Assembly: GCA_026261815.1 (NCBI GenBank)
Contig: JAMPIT010000884.1
Span: 12,289,001 to 12,353,000, forward strand
DNA: 64,000 nt
Source: Monarcha castaneiventris obscurior
Taxonomy: Eukaryota > Chordata > Aves > Passeriformes > Monarchidae
Direction: 5' to 3'
The translations under genes were made by a program, and so were the position numbers. The notes under the pieces are model-generated. The model made no database searches. It worked only from the letters and a program-made list of their open reading frames with translations, and was not told the origin of the DNA. Below are positions 37,611-48,003 of the stretch, in pieces. Within the stretch, counting starts at the first letter, position 1. Every line of letters starts with the position of its first letter.

Positions 37611-39812
37611 GTGGTTTAAATGGCCAAACTGCCCACTGCTAGTGGATAGTTAAGGGTTGCTTATGTGGCAAACATTTGCCATGCATCCCATTCCCCCAGG
37701 GAAATTTCTCATTAAGGTGAAAGAGAAAGTAAAATTGTTTAAAGTGCCAGACCAAGAAACATGAATTACTGTAACTTGTCCTTCCAAGTTCTTCACATCT
37801 CCTCAAAGTCCTATAAGAAAAATAATTAACAATTCTTAGAATAACACAGATCTTCATCCTTACAATGATTATTCAGAAATTATTTTGTTAAAGGAGTAGG
37901 TTTGCCAAGACAAAATTTATTCAGGGGTTGCTTCAAGCTCTGCTTGAATGTTTATATCAACCTTTATGCAATCTGACATTCCAAAAAGAATTGACAGTAA
38001 TGGACTGGAAACACAGGGAAACCATTACAGAACACAGAAAAAAGAGTTTCAAAAGAAACAGAATTTAAGAGCTAAATTTCTTTAACTGGCTCTGATAAGG
38101 GACCGGCTTAACAGAAACCCTCTGAGGAGCTTTCAGACTAACAAGATGACACTCTGCATTGCTCCAAAATGCAACACAAGAGTTGGGATATGAGGCTGCA
38201 GCAATATTCCCCTCTGGCTTTTATTTTGTCAGATCTGATGGAGCCAAGCAGACTTTACACCAATTAGCAATAAAGATGGAAAGGCCTTCCAGGGAAGCAT
38301 TAGAGTCTCCAGGAGAAAGGTCCTGGCACTACTCTCTGGAAACCTGTCCCTATCCCATGCTCCAGGCTGGTGTTAGGGGGGCAGTAGCCACTGGAGCCAC
38401 AGTTTCTGAGGCTGCAAGGCTGCAGTGCAGAGCACCTCACCTTCACCATCTCAAAAAAAACCAGCTGGTTGAGGCATTAAGAAATCTTAGCTGTAAATCA
38501 GGTTGATCTAGACATTTGTACAGTATTGTAGGTTTTGGCAGCAGTGCCAGGACATGATTGGGGTCTTTCCTGGGATAACAGATCTCCTCCACTTCAAAAG
38601 TAAAAAACAGATCTAAATGTGTCCTTAGAAGTGCATACAAAGACATTGTTGTGATAACAGTGGTACAGAATTGACAATAAATGTTCCACCCTTTATGCTG
38701 GGGCTGAAGCAGACATTGACCTTTCCTGAGACTTTAACAATTCTCTGCGAAGATGCTTCCAACTCTGTAGCTTCAGCATTCAGTAAAGCTCTTGGGTCAC
38801 GCTGGAAATATTTTCTAAAAAGCTTTTTTTTGACTCTTGATTCTTGGTCTTCCTTTTTTTCTTTCCTTGATAATGCCTAGCTGGAGATAATGCTCCTTGG
38901 TGACCAAATGCATATGTAGCACACCCCAGTAGGACTAATATGACTTTATTTATGTTATGATGTCTGATAAAAAGTAATGGGCCCCATTATTTGTCCACAC
39001 CCCGTCACTGTAAACCTTTTCCACAAGATGCAAGAACAATGTAGGCCAACAAAAGTTACTAAATTCCCACTCTCCACCCATCTTTAAGAACAGTAAGGCT
39101 AACTCTAGAGTCTCCTCAAATTATAATGCAGTTCAAAGTAATATTTTTAACTTGTTATGTGGATTAATTCTGGTCCTTTCTAATAACGGCTGAAGATTTC
39201 TACCCCTCTCCCCCTTACAATTTTGGAGCATTCTAAATTTCTGGTTTCTTCGGAATTATCATTACTACTAAAATAGAAAATTACCATTTAAAAAACTTGT
39301 AAAATATTCCTCTTCCTTTCTTTATTTTGCTAAGAGTCTCTGATTGATACCTCACTCTCCAAATCTTTCCCTCACACAGTGCCCATTTTGTACTGAAGGG
39401 TAGTGTCCTTCTCTTTTTTGCACATAGATAACATAGGACCATTTCCTCCCTCACCTCATTTTATGGTGTTGCAGAATTACTGTGGACATTATCCTCAGAG
39501 ATTGGAAGACTGTGGCCAGTGCTGGGCTAATTGTCTGTAAGGTGACAACTGCTCCATCCACATGTCTGCAAAACATCTCAGCAAGTTGCTCCAATTAACA
39601 AAGTCTAGTATGTTTGATTTAAGTCTCACTTGAGAGTTCTTCTCAGAAGAACTCATTCAGGTGTACCCAACGAGGAATGTATTGAAACAGAATAGGTAAG
39701 GATTAAATGTTCTGCATATACCCAGAGTCCTGCATGTCAAACTATTCCTAAAACCCTAATTAATTAATTAAGAATCCAGTTATCCTCTGTGGTGGAGAAA
39801 TATAGCTTTGCC
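37611..39812. other. Non-coding desert
   Basis: No supported gene is visible. A TAATTAATTAATTAA run at about 39,756-39,770 is a low-complexity or homeodomain-site cluster. The open frame at 38,159-38,506 (115 codons) has no recognisable feature. Confidence 0.6.
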
Positions 39813-39910
39813 TACTTTATAGGTCAAGGTCTGAGGCAGAAATAGGCCAAATTAATTGGCTAAGATCCAACAGAAAGCACATGGCAGAACTGGAAATTCA
39901 AATATGACTT
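39813..39910 (+). repeat. MIR/L3-type ancient repeat remnant
   Basis: The sequence runs through CTTTATAGGTCAAGG, CTGAGGCAGA, a TTGGCTAAGATCCAACAG part and CATGGCAGAACTGGAAATTC. This matches the order of the conserved MIR/L2/L3 3' segment (tttacagatggggaa, ctgaggca, cttgcccaaggtcacacag, gtggcagagctgggattc). It is degraded. Confidence 0.55.
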
Positions 39911-40216
39911 CACTTCCAAGATGTCTCACACTCCCCACCCAAAAAAGCAGCTGTACCTTCATTCATTCTTTCCTCCTGAACACTTGTAATTTTTTAACTT
40001 GATGACCATAATTTCCAGTTAGAGGGAGCAACACATCACTGAAGCAGCTCTTAGAATCTTCTTTAGAGGAAGAAAATATAGGTACAGTACTTCAGAGCAA
40101 TGCAGAATAAGAGATTTAGGGTTGTTAACCTGATACTTGCTCTGATTTGATCAGCACAGTCCAGGTTTGGAAAGCTCAGATAAACTAAAATTGGTAACTT
40201 TGATATTTTTGTGACT

Positions 40217-40272
40217 TTATGTCATCACCCATAATGCTACTGTATGGTAAAACATTATACATGATGACATAA
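40217..40272. repeat. Imperfect hairpin with 11-bp perfect ends
   Basis: TTATGTCATCA (40,217-40,227) is the exact reverse complement of TGATGACATAA (40,262-40,272). Inside, ATAATG near 40,231 and CATTAT near 40,253 can also pair, giving a nested stem. Each end carries a TGATGACAT half-site resembling CRE/AP-1 or MEIS/TGIF words (TGACAT). Confidence 0.8.
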
Positions 40273-40879
40273 CACCTGGAGAAAGCATTATGCTTATCAG
40301 AAGGCAGTGGGTTTAGCCAATTCAGTTCAAGACCTCATGAGCATTTCTGAGCTTTTAGCCAGGCTCTATCAGCTCTGGTTATTACCTCCATCCTTTTTCT
40401 GGCAAGCTGCTCCAAAATAAGAAGCAAATAATGTGGCTGCATTGTCTACCCAATGCAAAAGCTACACAAGGGTTTAATAGTTTGATTCACAACAAGAAAG
40501 ATACAGGTCAATGTTATGCCATGACCTTGTGAAGGTAACCAAAAAGAAATTTAAAATAAAAATTTATAAAAAAATCAGAATGCTCTGCCTTCACAGATCT
40601 CTGCCTTTTGTGTGAAGGGAGCTCTAAAATATGTGTCAGGGAAGCCACAAAAGTGCTAATGAAAGAAAGTGGAAGAAAAGTTGTCTGTGTCGCTCAGAAA
40701 ATCCCCATCACATCTACAGGAGATGCTCCCAGGCAGCAACTCTTTAGTCTGAAGTTTTAACTAACTCCTTAAATTCACCATCTCTGGGGCCTGACTGCTT
40801 AATAAAGACTACAGGGTGTTGAGAAGCACAGTATATTATTTCATTAAGTGCTTTTTCGCAGAAGGGGATTTAGAAGTAA

Positions 40880-41480
40880 AACTGCTGGCTTTGTGTGGCA
40901 AGGTTATGACCTTTGACAACTTTGGAGCTTATCTCTTTCATCTTCCCACTCCCCCGAGACCCCAAACTTGTGGAGGGATGGAAACGGGTAAGCCAGGGCC
41001 AGACAGAGTCCAGCATTGTTGTGGGGCTGCCTCCTCTCCCTCTCCCTCTTTCCCCTTCTATCTCTCTTTCCCTCTCCCTCTCTCTCTCTTTTTCCCCCTA
41101 AACAAAACAGATCTGAACTGAGCCAAGGAAACAAAAATGTATTGTTCCTCGCAGATGGAAGCGAGTGTCGCCTAGGTAACCAGATTAATCTCCTTTTTCT
41201 CTCCCTTCCTCTCTTGTAGTGCGGTAATCGGTGGGCTCTTTTCACAAAAAAGCCAGCCTCAAAGCTGGGGCTCTAACTAGGTTCCTAATTAGCTGCAATT
41301 TACAATGAAGACAACATGATGAGATAATAGAAATTTGCAAAATAATGACATACCTCAGCAAAATATTCCTCCTCCTAAGAACCATTTTTATACAAAAACA
41401 ATAAAGAGGGCCCTTCTAAAGCAAAGCTGGAAAATGGTGGTGTATTATGTGACACAGAACATTATTGTTCGCCTCTTGTT
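40880..41480. promoter_or_regulatory. Strong candidate conserved non-coding element (enhancer-like)
   Basis: The stretch is free of transposons and dense in developmental factor words. These are a DR1-like nuclear receptor site TGACCTTTGACA at 40,907-40,918, a perfect AGATTAATCT palindrome at 41,182-41,191, CCTAATTAGC near 41,284, and SOX-like TACAATG near 41,300 and ACAATAA at 41,399-41,405. A CT-rich run at 41,034-41,098 interrupts it. It lies about 38-39 kb upstream of the SOX5 ATG. Assignment as an enhancer is inference from texture. Confidence 0.5.
41034..41098 (+). repeat. CT-rich microsatellite-like tract
   Basis: CTCCCT and CTCTCT units run for about 65 bp and end in T and C runs. 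The tract lies inside a candidate regulatory block and is likely to vary in length between individuals. Confidence 0.85.
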
Positions 41481-41960
41481 CCCCCAATCAACAGCTTATT
41501 GTTTGGCATCTTAAATAAAAATGACTCAAATACAGGCCACATAATGATCTCCATTGCGCTAATACACTGTATGTACAGAGTAGTCAAAAATGTACCCAAG
41601 CCAAGGCCAGTGGGGCCGATAAAGTAGCAGGGCCCAGAAAGGTAATTTACAATACAATGCACTAACTATTATTGCTGGCCTTAATCACACGTATCTTCCT
41701 GATTTCTGTCAGGATGTGCTCTGACATCAAAAAAGGGCACTTGAACGGGGGGCAGCCAGTTAATGAAATATGATGGCTCGCATTTGTTTTCATGTGGTGG
41801 TTGGCTCAAACGAGGCAGCTCCAGACTGTTAGCCAACAGTCTTCCCTTGTGCGACATCAAAGGCTCCCATTGATGGCAGAGAGGGAGGGCGCGGGCAGGG
41901 GGATCGTGGGGAGACAGCGCTGAGGGAGGAGCGCCGGGCAACTCAAAGGACCATTAAATC
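41481..41960. promoter_or_regulatory. Candidate conserved non-coding element, second block
   Basis: The block continues from the previous one with high word diversity and no repeat. ATTGTT SOX-type words occur at 41,464-41,469 (just outside) and 41,499-41,504. It also contains GGCCTTAATCACACG near 41,678 and CAGTTAATGAAATATGATGG near 41,757. Composition becomes GC-rich towards 41,880-41,940. The open frame on the minus strand across 41,681-41,941 is not supported as coding. Function is inferred only. Confidence 0.45.
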
Positions 41961-44859
41961 CTAATCTCTACCTTATGTCCGAAAGAGGAGAGTGGGGAAA
42001 CAGAGTGGGCTGGGGCCGACCTGCTCCTGATTCCAAGGGGAAGGAATGTCAGCACGTCCACACGCAGTGCAGGACAGGCACAGCCCGTGCACCACTCCTA
42101 GAATTGGGCATTTGGCTGCACGAGGCTGACTTGTCATTGCAGACATGGGGAGTACATCCCTACTAGAGCAGAGTTCAGGGCAGTTTTGATCTCAACAGAA
42201 AGATTTCATAAGTAGCAACAGATTGTGTAAAACTGTCAGGAAGAACAGCAGCATTAAAAGCCATTCCTTATTTTATCTGTGGGCTCATCAGTGTTGACTG
42301 GTGCAGCTGCAAATATCCAAGACCTACAGATCTTTGAGGATTGTCCCTCAAATAAGTGCAACTATGGCCACTTTGGACAAGTATGGACAAGCATTATCAT
42401 GCACCCTGACCTGGTCTTTTGGTTCCTGAGTATGGCAAAAAGCCTAATTTCCTTCACAAAATAATTGAAAGGAATCAGTAATGTCATATTATACGGAGCA
42501 AACCAACTGCTGAAAACTACTGACAGGATACATGGCTCTAGCAAGGTCCTGCAAGACCGTTTACAGCGAGGGTTAACCATCTCAAGAAGCACTGTAATTC
42601 CATTGCGACCTGTTTACACAACTTCTTTCATCTTTCAGGTTCTCAAAGCACTAAAATGGTATTGTAAGTTTGCTGAGGAGAGCCACTGAATATATCAATG
42701 CTGAACATTATGCTGTGCAAGAATAAGGAAAAGAAGATTTTAGAAGTACCCCAAATATACCACATTGAATGACCACTGCCATGAGGTTTAAACAGGACAC
42801 ACAATAGACTGGGCTTTGGGGTTTAAGATGATATTCGAAACACTCACATAAGAAACACATGGGGGTACATATTGATCCTGAGAGACTTTAGAAGTGTAAT
42901 GTGACACCTTTAAATCAACAGAAGCGAACATTCAAACAATAATTTAAAAAAAAAAAGAGGCATGCAAATTTAAGACACAGAACAGCACTGAAAATAGATT
43001 TCAGTTCTGGAATTGGGTCTGCTATAAACAAACACACCCTGGTCTGCAACGATTTCTAGGAAAAAGACAACAAGGTGGACAAATGTGAAGCATTCAGTCT
43101 TTAACTAGAAATAAACAGTAATAAATGGTCAGATTCTCATGTGCTTAATCCTATTCTCTCCATGCAAATTGTGATTCAGCTGCAGAATAAGGTATCATTT
43201 AATGTAACTGCATCAAAACTGGTTCTGAAAAACAAAATAATATGTAAGATACTTGAACTGCTTGTCAGGCAGCCCTACTCCAACTAAATGCTGAGCATCT
43301 TCTTATCCCATTGACTTCTCCCAGCACGGGAGCTGGCAATCTACCAGAAGTATGCTGACACACAGGATCAGGCAGCACCTAAGAAAAAAGCAGGAAAATG
43401 CAGAAAATGGCTTTGAACATGTGAACCCAATTCAGTGTAAATCCTGTGTTGACATTACTGATCACAGAAGTCACTAGTGCTTCTTTGCACCAACTGAAAG
43501 CCAGATCTAAAGATTTGTGTATTAGCTTGGTTTTTTTGTTTCCACATACTATATATGTTTCTATGGAAGGCTTAATATAGCTTGCTCCTTTCAGGCTCAT
43601 CTGAAAAAGCAGACCCAGTTTACAATTTAGATTTCTAAACACAGATATAAGCTTTTTACCTGGCACATTTCTCTCCTTTGGAGCTTACACCTTAGTTTTG
43701 CTTAATCTAGCTGGAGGTTTTATCATTGCATGCTTAGATAATCCTGTGTGGCATAGCCTCCACACACTGAGACTTCAGAAAAGTCAGAACAGCGTTGCTG
43801 CCCTGTATATCCCGTGCCAGAGTCAGAACAGCATCTCTGTATCTGCAGCCTGGTATGATCAACACCAGCTCGCCATTTTACACAGAAAACATTAGCTCTC
43901 CCAGCTCCTTGGATGGATGAAGTCACTCAGTAAGTTTCCCACAGTTACAGAGCCCTATCTGATATTGCAGGTGCACAATACAAATTGAATTCAATTGGAT
44001 TTCTGTATATTCAGCATCTGAAGGTTTGGGAGCCTAAATATTAAACTTTTCTCCACAACAATCCTATCCAGTGCATTGTACCATAGGAGGTGAAAACACT
44101 GCAATATGAATCCTGTTATCCCTTTACTTCTTTTTTTTTTTTAAGCTAGCAGAACTGTTTGTGTAAATAAATGTTGCAAGGCTGGACACTCAGTGTATTT
44201 TCTTTTCTAGCATCCTGAGTGTCTGGCACAGACTGTTATCCAGGACCTATCTGAGATCATCTACACCATTCCCCTGGAATAGCACCTGTGCCCTTGTGGC
44301 CTTGAATGGCTCCCACAATACAAATTTACAAATGGCTTTTGAAAATTACTCAAGCCTCCTTCAGTATGAGCTAAATCTGGTGTGCAACACAACTGGCTCA
44401 TCTTTATTTTATTATGATTATTACCACTCCCAGGCTTTGGAGAGCTTTGTGTGTGTCAGCATATTTCTTTAGCATCTCTGACAGCCTTCAGTCTTCCTGC
44501 CTTTTCTACCTTTGAACCAGTTGCAGACAGCAAGAAAAACTACATAAAACAATGGGTTCACGCAGGATACAAGAAAATCCATGCATCTAACTTAAGCTGA
44601 ATGCTCTCCAACTCTATTCCTCCTTCTCTTGCCCCTGCTCCCCAGGGGAGGTGGGAGGAATGGTTTAAATCAATAACCAAAGGCTTCAGTTTTACAAATC
44701 CTTGAGCCATTAGAGCTCTGAGTCCTTAGTGCACCAGCCCCAACCTCCCCCACCCCTGTACATACACACATGTAACACATATAGAAAAGAAATACTCCCA
44801 GCCTGGCATTAACAATGTTCATTCACTGCTCTTTACTTAAAGGAAGAAAACAATTAAGT
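41961..44859. other. Non-coding desert
   Basis: No supported gene or clear repeat is visible. An A run lies at 42,944-42,956 and a T run at about 44,130-44,142. Confidence 0.6.
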
Positions 44860-45240
44860 GAAACCTTGAAGTAATCTCATTCTGCCTATTTAGCCTCTTC
44901 ATCCCTCAATGTGTGGTTAGTAAGTGTTGCAATCAGGGGCTAAGGCCTGCTATCATTCGGCCTTAATTAAAAAAGACACAAGCAGTGGAGCTGTGAATTA
45001 GAAATGTAACAATGCACTACCCCTGATTAATTCGAGGCTCATGTTGGATTAATAACTCCAAACAAAGAACAAAAGGAAATTGTTATGCGAATTGCAGTCC
45101 TCCCAGGCCAGACAAAGGTCAAATCACAGGATTTCAATTTCATCCGGAGTCGCTTAATCAACTCCCTCGGAAGGAGGACCATATGCAGTCCTGAAAGCTA
45201 CCCATTGTAGTCATGTTGTCACTGGACCTGAGAGACAGCA
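44860..45240. promoter_or_regulatory. Strong candidate conserved non-coding element with SOX-POU site
   Basis: This block is rich in homeodomain words: CCTTAATTAAA near 44,961, CTGATTAATTC near 45,023 and GGATTAATAAC near 45,046. It also contains the SOX-POU composite ATTGTTATGCGAAT at 45,079-45,092 and ACAAAGGTCAAAT near 45,113 (TCF/LEF or nuclear receptor half-site type). No transposon is present. This motif grammar resembles neural and progenitor enhancers, fitting a role for SOX5 in neural development, but that is inference. Confidence 0.5.
45079..45092 (+). promoter_or_regulatory. SOX-POU composite motif
   Basis: ATTGTTATGCGAAT joins a SOX core (ATTGTT) directly to a POU octamer-like half (ATGCGAAT) with the same order and zero spacing as the canonical SOX2-OCT composite (CATTGTTATGCAAAT). 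It has one difference in the POU half (G for A). SOX2 with POU3F or POU5F1 uses this arrangement in neural and pluripotent enhancers. A one-mismatch 14-mer is moderately rare in 64 kb. Confidence 0.6.
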
Positions 45241-45266
45241 TAGAGATAATCCCAGCTATTCCCCGT

Positions 45267-45371
45267 CTTTTCTCCTTCTCATCGCTTTCTTTTCTTTTTC
45301 TTTTCCCAGTTTCTTTTTTTCTTTTTCCTTTTTCTTTTTCTTTTCCTTCTTTTTTTTTTTTTTTTTTTCCC
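45267..45371 (+). repeat. Long pyrimidine (T/C) tract
   Basis: About 100 bp are almost pure T and C with CTTTTT units, ending in a T run and CCCCC. The open frames over it on the minus strand are lysine/arginine/glutamate runs and are not genes. It lies right next to the candidate element at 44,860-45,240. Confidence 0.9.
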
Positions 45372-45372
45372 C

Positions 45373-47583
45373 CATTGTGACAAAAGCATTTCATTAGGGC
45401 TAATGATTAAGGAACAATCTGAAGCCAGGACATGATAGTATCTGTGGGAAAGCAGCTTTTGTGGCTGCTGCCCCATGGAAGCTCCCTGGTTCTCACTCGC
45501 CATGCAACTGCAGAGGTAGCCCCTCATTTTGGGGGGGGTCTTCTGTGGCAGCAGCAGAAGCCATGAACTGCTGTGCTTCATTCCACACCACACAGCCACT
45601 TACAACAAACAGCACTTGGGGGTGGGGGTGTAAAACAGGATGTTTGGGACACATTCAGTACACTGTCTACACCTTAATGCAGAGGTCTTTTGGGCATGTT
45701 AGCTGAGGAAGAAGGATATTACTAGTCTGAAAATCTGTCTTTGACCAAAACTAAGCCACAAAGAATAAAATCCCATATTTTCTTGCCATTGACACTCCCA
45801 ATGAAATGATGATGGTGCAAAACAGCCCTCAGTTTTCATGATCTTAGATATACTGTCCCTCCAGTAAGCAGGAACAGAGCATGTCCCCTTCCTCCCACAG
45901 AACATGACTTCTCAAGTAACTCACATGGCAGGGCATTTTATACAGACTGCACAGTTATTCTATATAAAGAAAAAAGGAAAGTTCAGGTCTGCTTAGGAAT
46001 CTGGCACCTCATGCCAAGAGCGAGCTTATAGAAATGTAAAAGGAGTAAGAAAGAAGCTTCAGGGTGGGGATCTGCAACATGGAGCTCATTCCCACCCTCG
46101 CTGCCTTCTGGAAGGGCTCTGCCCATCAGCTCAGTAACATCAGTTTGCCACACAGCTGCCAGCAGCTGGCCCAGCCTGGATGGGGCAGGTACCCTCTCTC
46201 AGCTAGATCCCTGTTGTTTGTATACATTTCAAAAGGCAAGCTGGAATGTCTTAGGGTTTAATTCATTGGGGATTTTTGTTGTACATTCTGTAACAGCAAC
46301 ACAGTTCGGGACCAAATTTACTGTCCCCAGGAATGAGCTCCAGCAAGAGGCCAAGAGCCAACAACACTTCCCACCTTGACGTAGACATCTTGCTTAACTC
46401 AAACAAATCTCTCCTGATTTACATGGAAATGAGATACAAAAATTCAAGCAACAGTTCTCTTTTAATCTTAAATTCTGGTTCAAATCATATTTGTGTATGA
46501 ATTCCTTGGTGTACGATTGCTTACAAATGCACCAGGACTCTCTAACTTGACTTTTCCAAGAGATACTTTAAAGCCCAATAAAACCACACAAAACCCGGTA
46601 CTAGTACCTGGCACTGCATGAGTAGTTTCCAAACCTGCAGGCACTGAAGAACAGGAATTATGACTGGGGTATTAAAACACCTTGGAAAATGCAGATGCAG
46701 ATTCTGTAGAAATCTCTTACCTGTGTTAGGCGTTGGAATAAAATTGGAGGTCACTCAGTGAACTTAAAAGAAGATCCTGTTTTGACTTTCAGCTTGGGAT
46801 CATCTCCATTCAGTTCTGTCACAAACTACACTTGGTCCTCTTGCCAAGGGGCTGGTCATGCAACTGCTGCCTCTGAATTAGCTGTCGGAGGGGAGGAAGT
46901 GGTTTGTGAATTGCCCAATTCTGAAGCCCCTTCCTACTCAGAAACATTCTAGTTTTAAATATTAAGCCATTACATGACTATTCAACTTCTCTGATGCTTT
47001 CCCTTCAAGTATCTGTACTCTCTTGCTTTACATATTGATTTCTTAGCATGCAACCAAAAATTAAGATGAAATACCTGCTGTGCCATGGAAAAGGAGAGTC
47101 ACATACTAAGAAACCTTTTTGCCTGTGTTATACCGCGTCATTAAATCCAAATTACAGGGAATGCAAATTCTGTTAGAAATTAATCTCTCAAGCATTCCAC
47201 CAGCTCCAAAATGTATTCAAAAAATAATTTTTAAAATCTGTTACTATTAGAAGCTCAGCAACAAATTAACTTAGGTGCACTACCAGTTTTCCTCCAAATT
47301 TTTCCAAACCGGGACATTTAGTTACTTCCACTCTTCAGTGCAAAAGTAAAACAAAATTTTTAAGTGTGCAGTTCCAAAGCTTTAGCCCATGTATTCATCT
47401 GTCAAAGAAGGAAACCTGTGCACATATCCATGTAATAATAATAGGAGGACAAGATTTCCCTTCCCATTCATGTTTAAAGCTAGTTAAGCTTGTAGCCCTC
47501 AGTCTAACAGGAGAAAGACTGGTCACACATTTCTCATGTATCCTAATTACTAATGAACAAATCATTTTTTTCTCCAAGGGTGA
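45373..47583. other. Non-coding desert
   Basis: No supported gene, RNA or transposon is visible. Open frames are at most about 80 codons once the adjacent pyrimidine-tract artefact is excluded. Confidence 0.6.
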
Positions 47584-48003
47584 AAGAATCACAAAATCAT
47601 TTGGGTTGGAAAATACCTCTGAGATCTTCAAGTCCAACCTTTGATCACCACCATGTCAATTTGACCATTGCATTAAGTACTACGTGCAGTCATTTCTTGA
47701 ATGCCCCCAGGGACAGTGACTCCACCACCTCCTTGGGCACTTGGGCAGTCCATTTCAATGTTTAACAACCCCTTCTGTCAAGAAATTCCTCCTGATGTCC
47801 AACCTGGACCTCCCTTGGTGTAGCTTAAAGCCATGTCCTCTTGTCCTGTCACTGTTTCCTGGGAGAAGTGGCCGACATCCACCTGGCTACACCTTCCTGT
47901 CAGGGAGTTGTAAAGAGTGATAAAGTCCCTCTGAGCCTCCTTTTCTCCAGGATAAACAACCCCAGCTCCCTCGGCCGCTCCTCATAGGGCTTACTCTCTA
48001 GTT
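47584..48003 (-). mobile_element. CR1 LINE fragment, 3' end
   Basis: AATCACAAAATCATTTGGGTTGG at the left edge is the inverted CR1 3' terminus. It is followed by recognisable inverted 3' UTR and C-terminal reverse-transcriptase-end sequence (TTCCTCCTGATGTCCAACCT near 47,783; CCTCCTTTTCTCCAGG near 47,937). It ends raggedly near 48,003. The copy is 5'-truncated and inactive. Confidence 0.93.

Noticed and set aside
45158..45599. Lysine/arginine/glutamate-rich open frames on the minus strand
   Set aside because: They are pure translations of the pyrimidine tract at 45,267-45,371.
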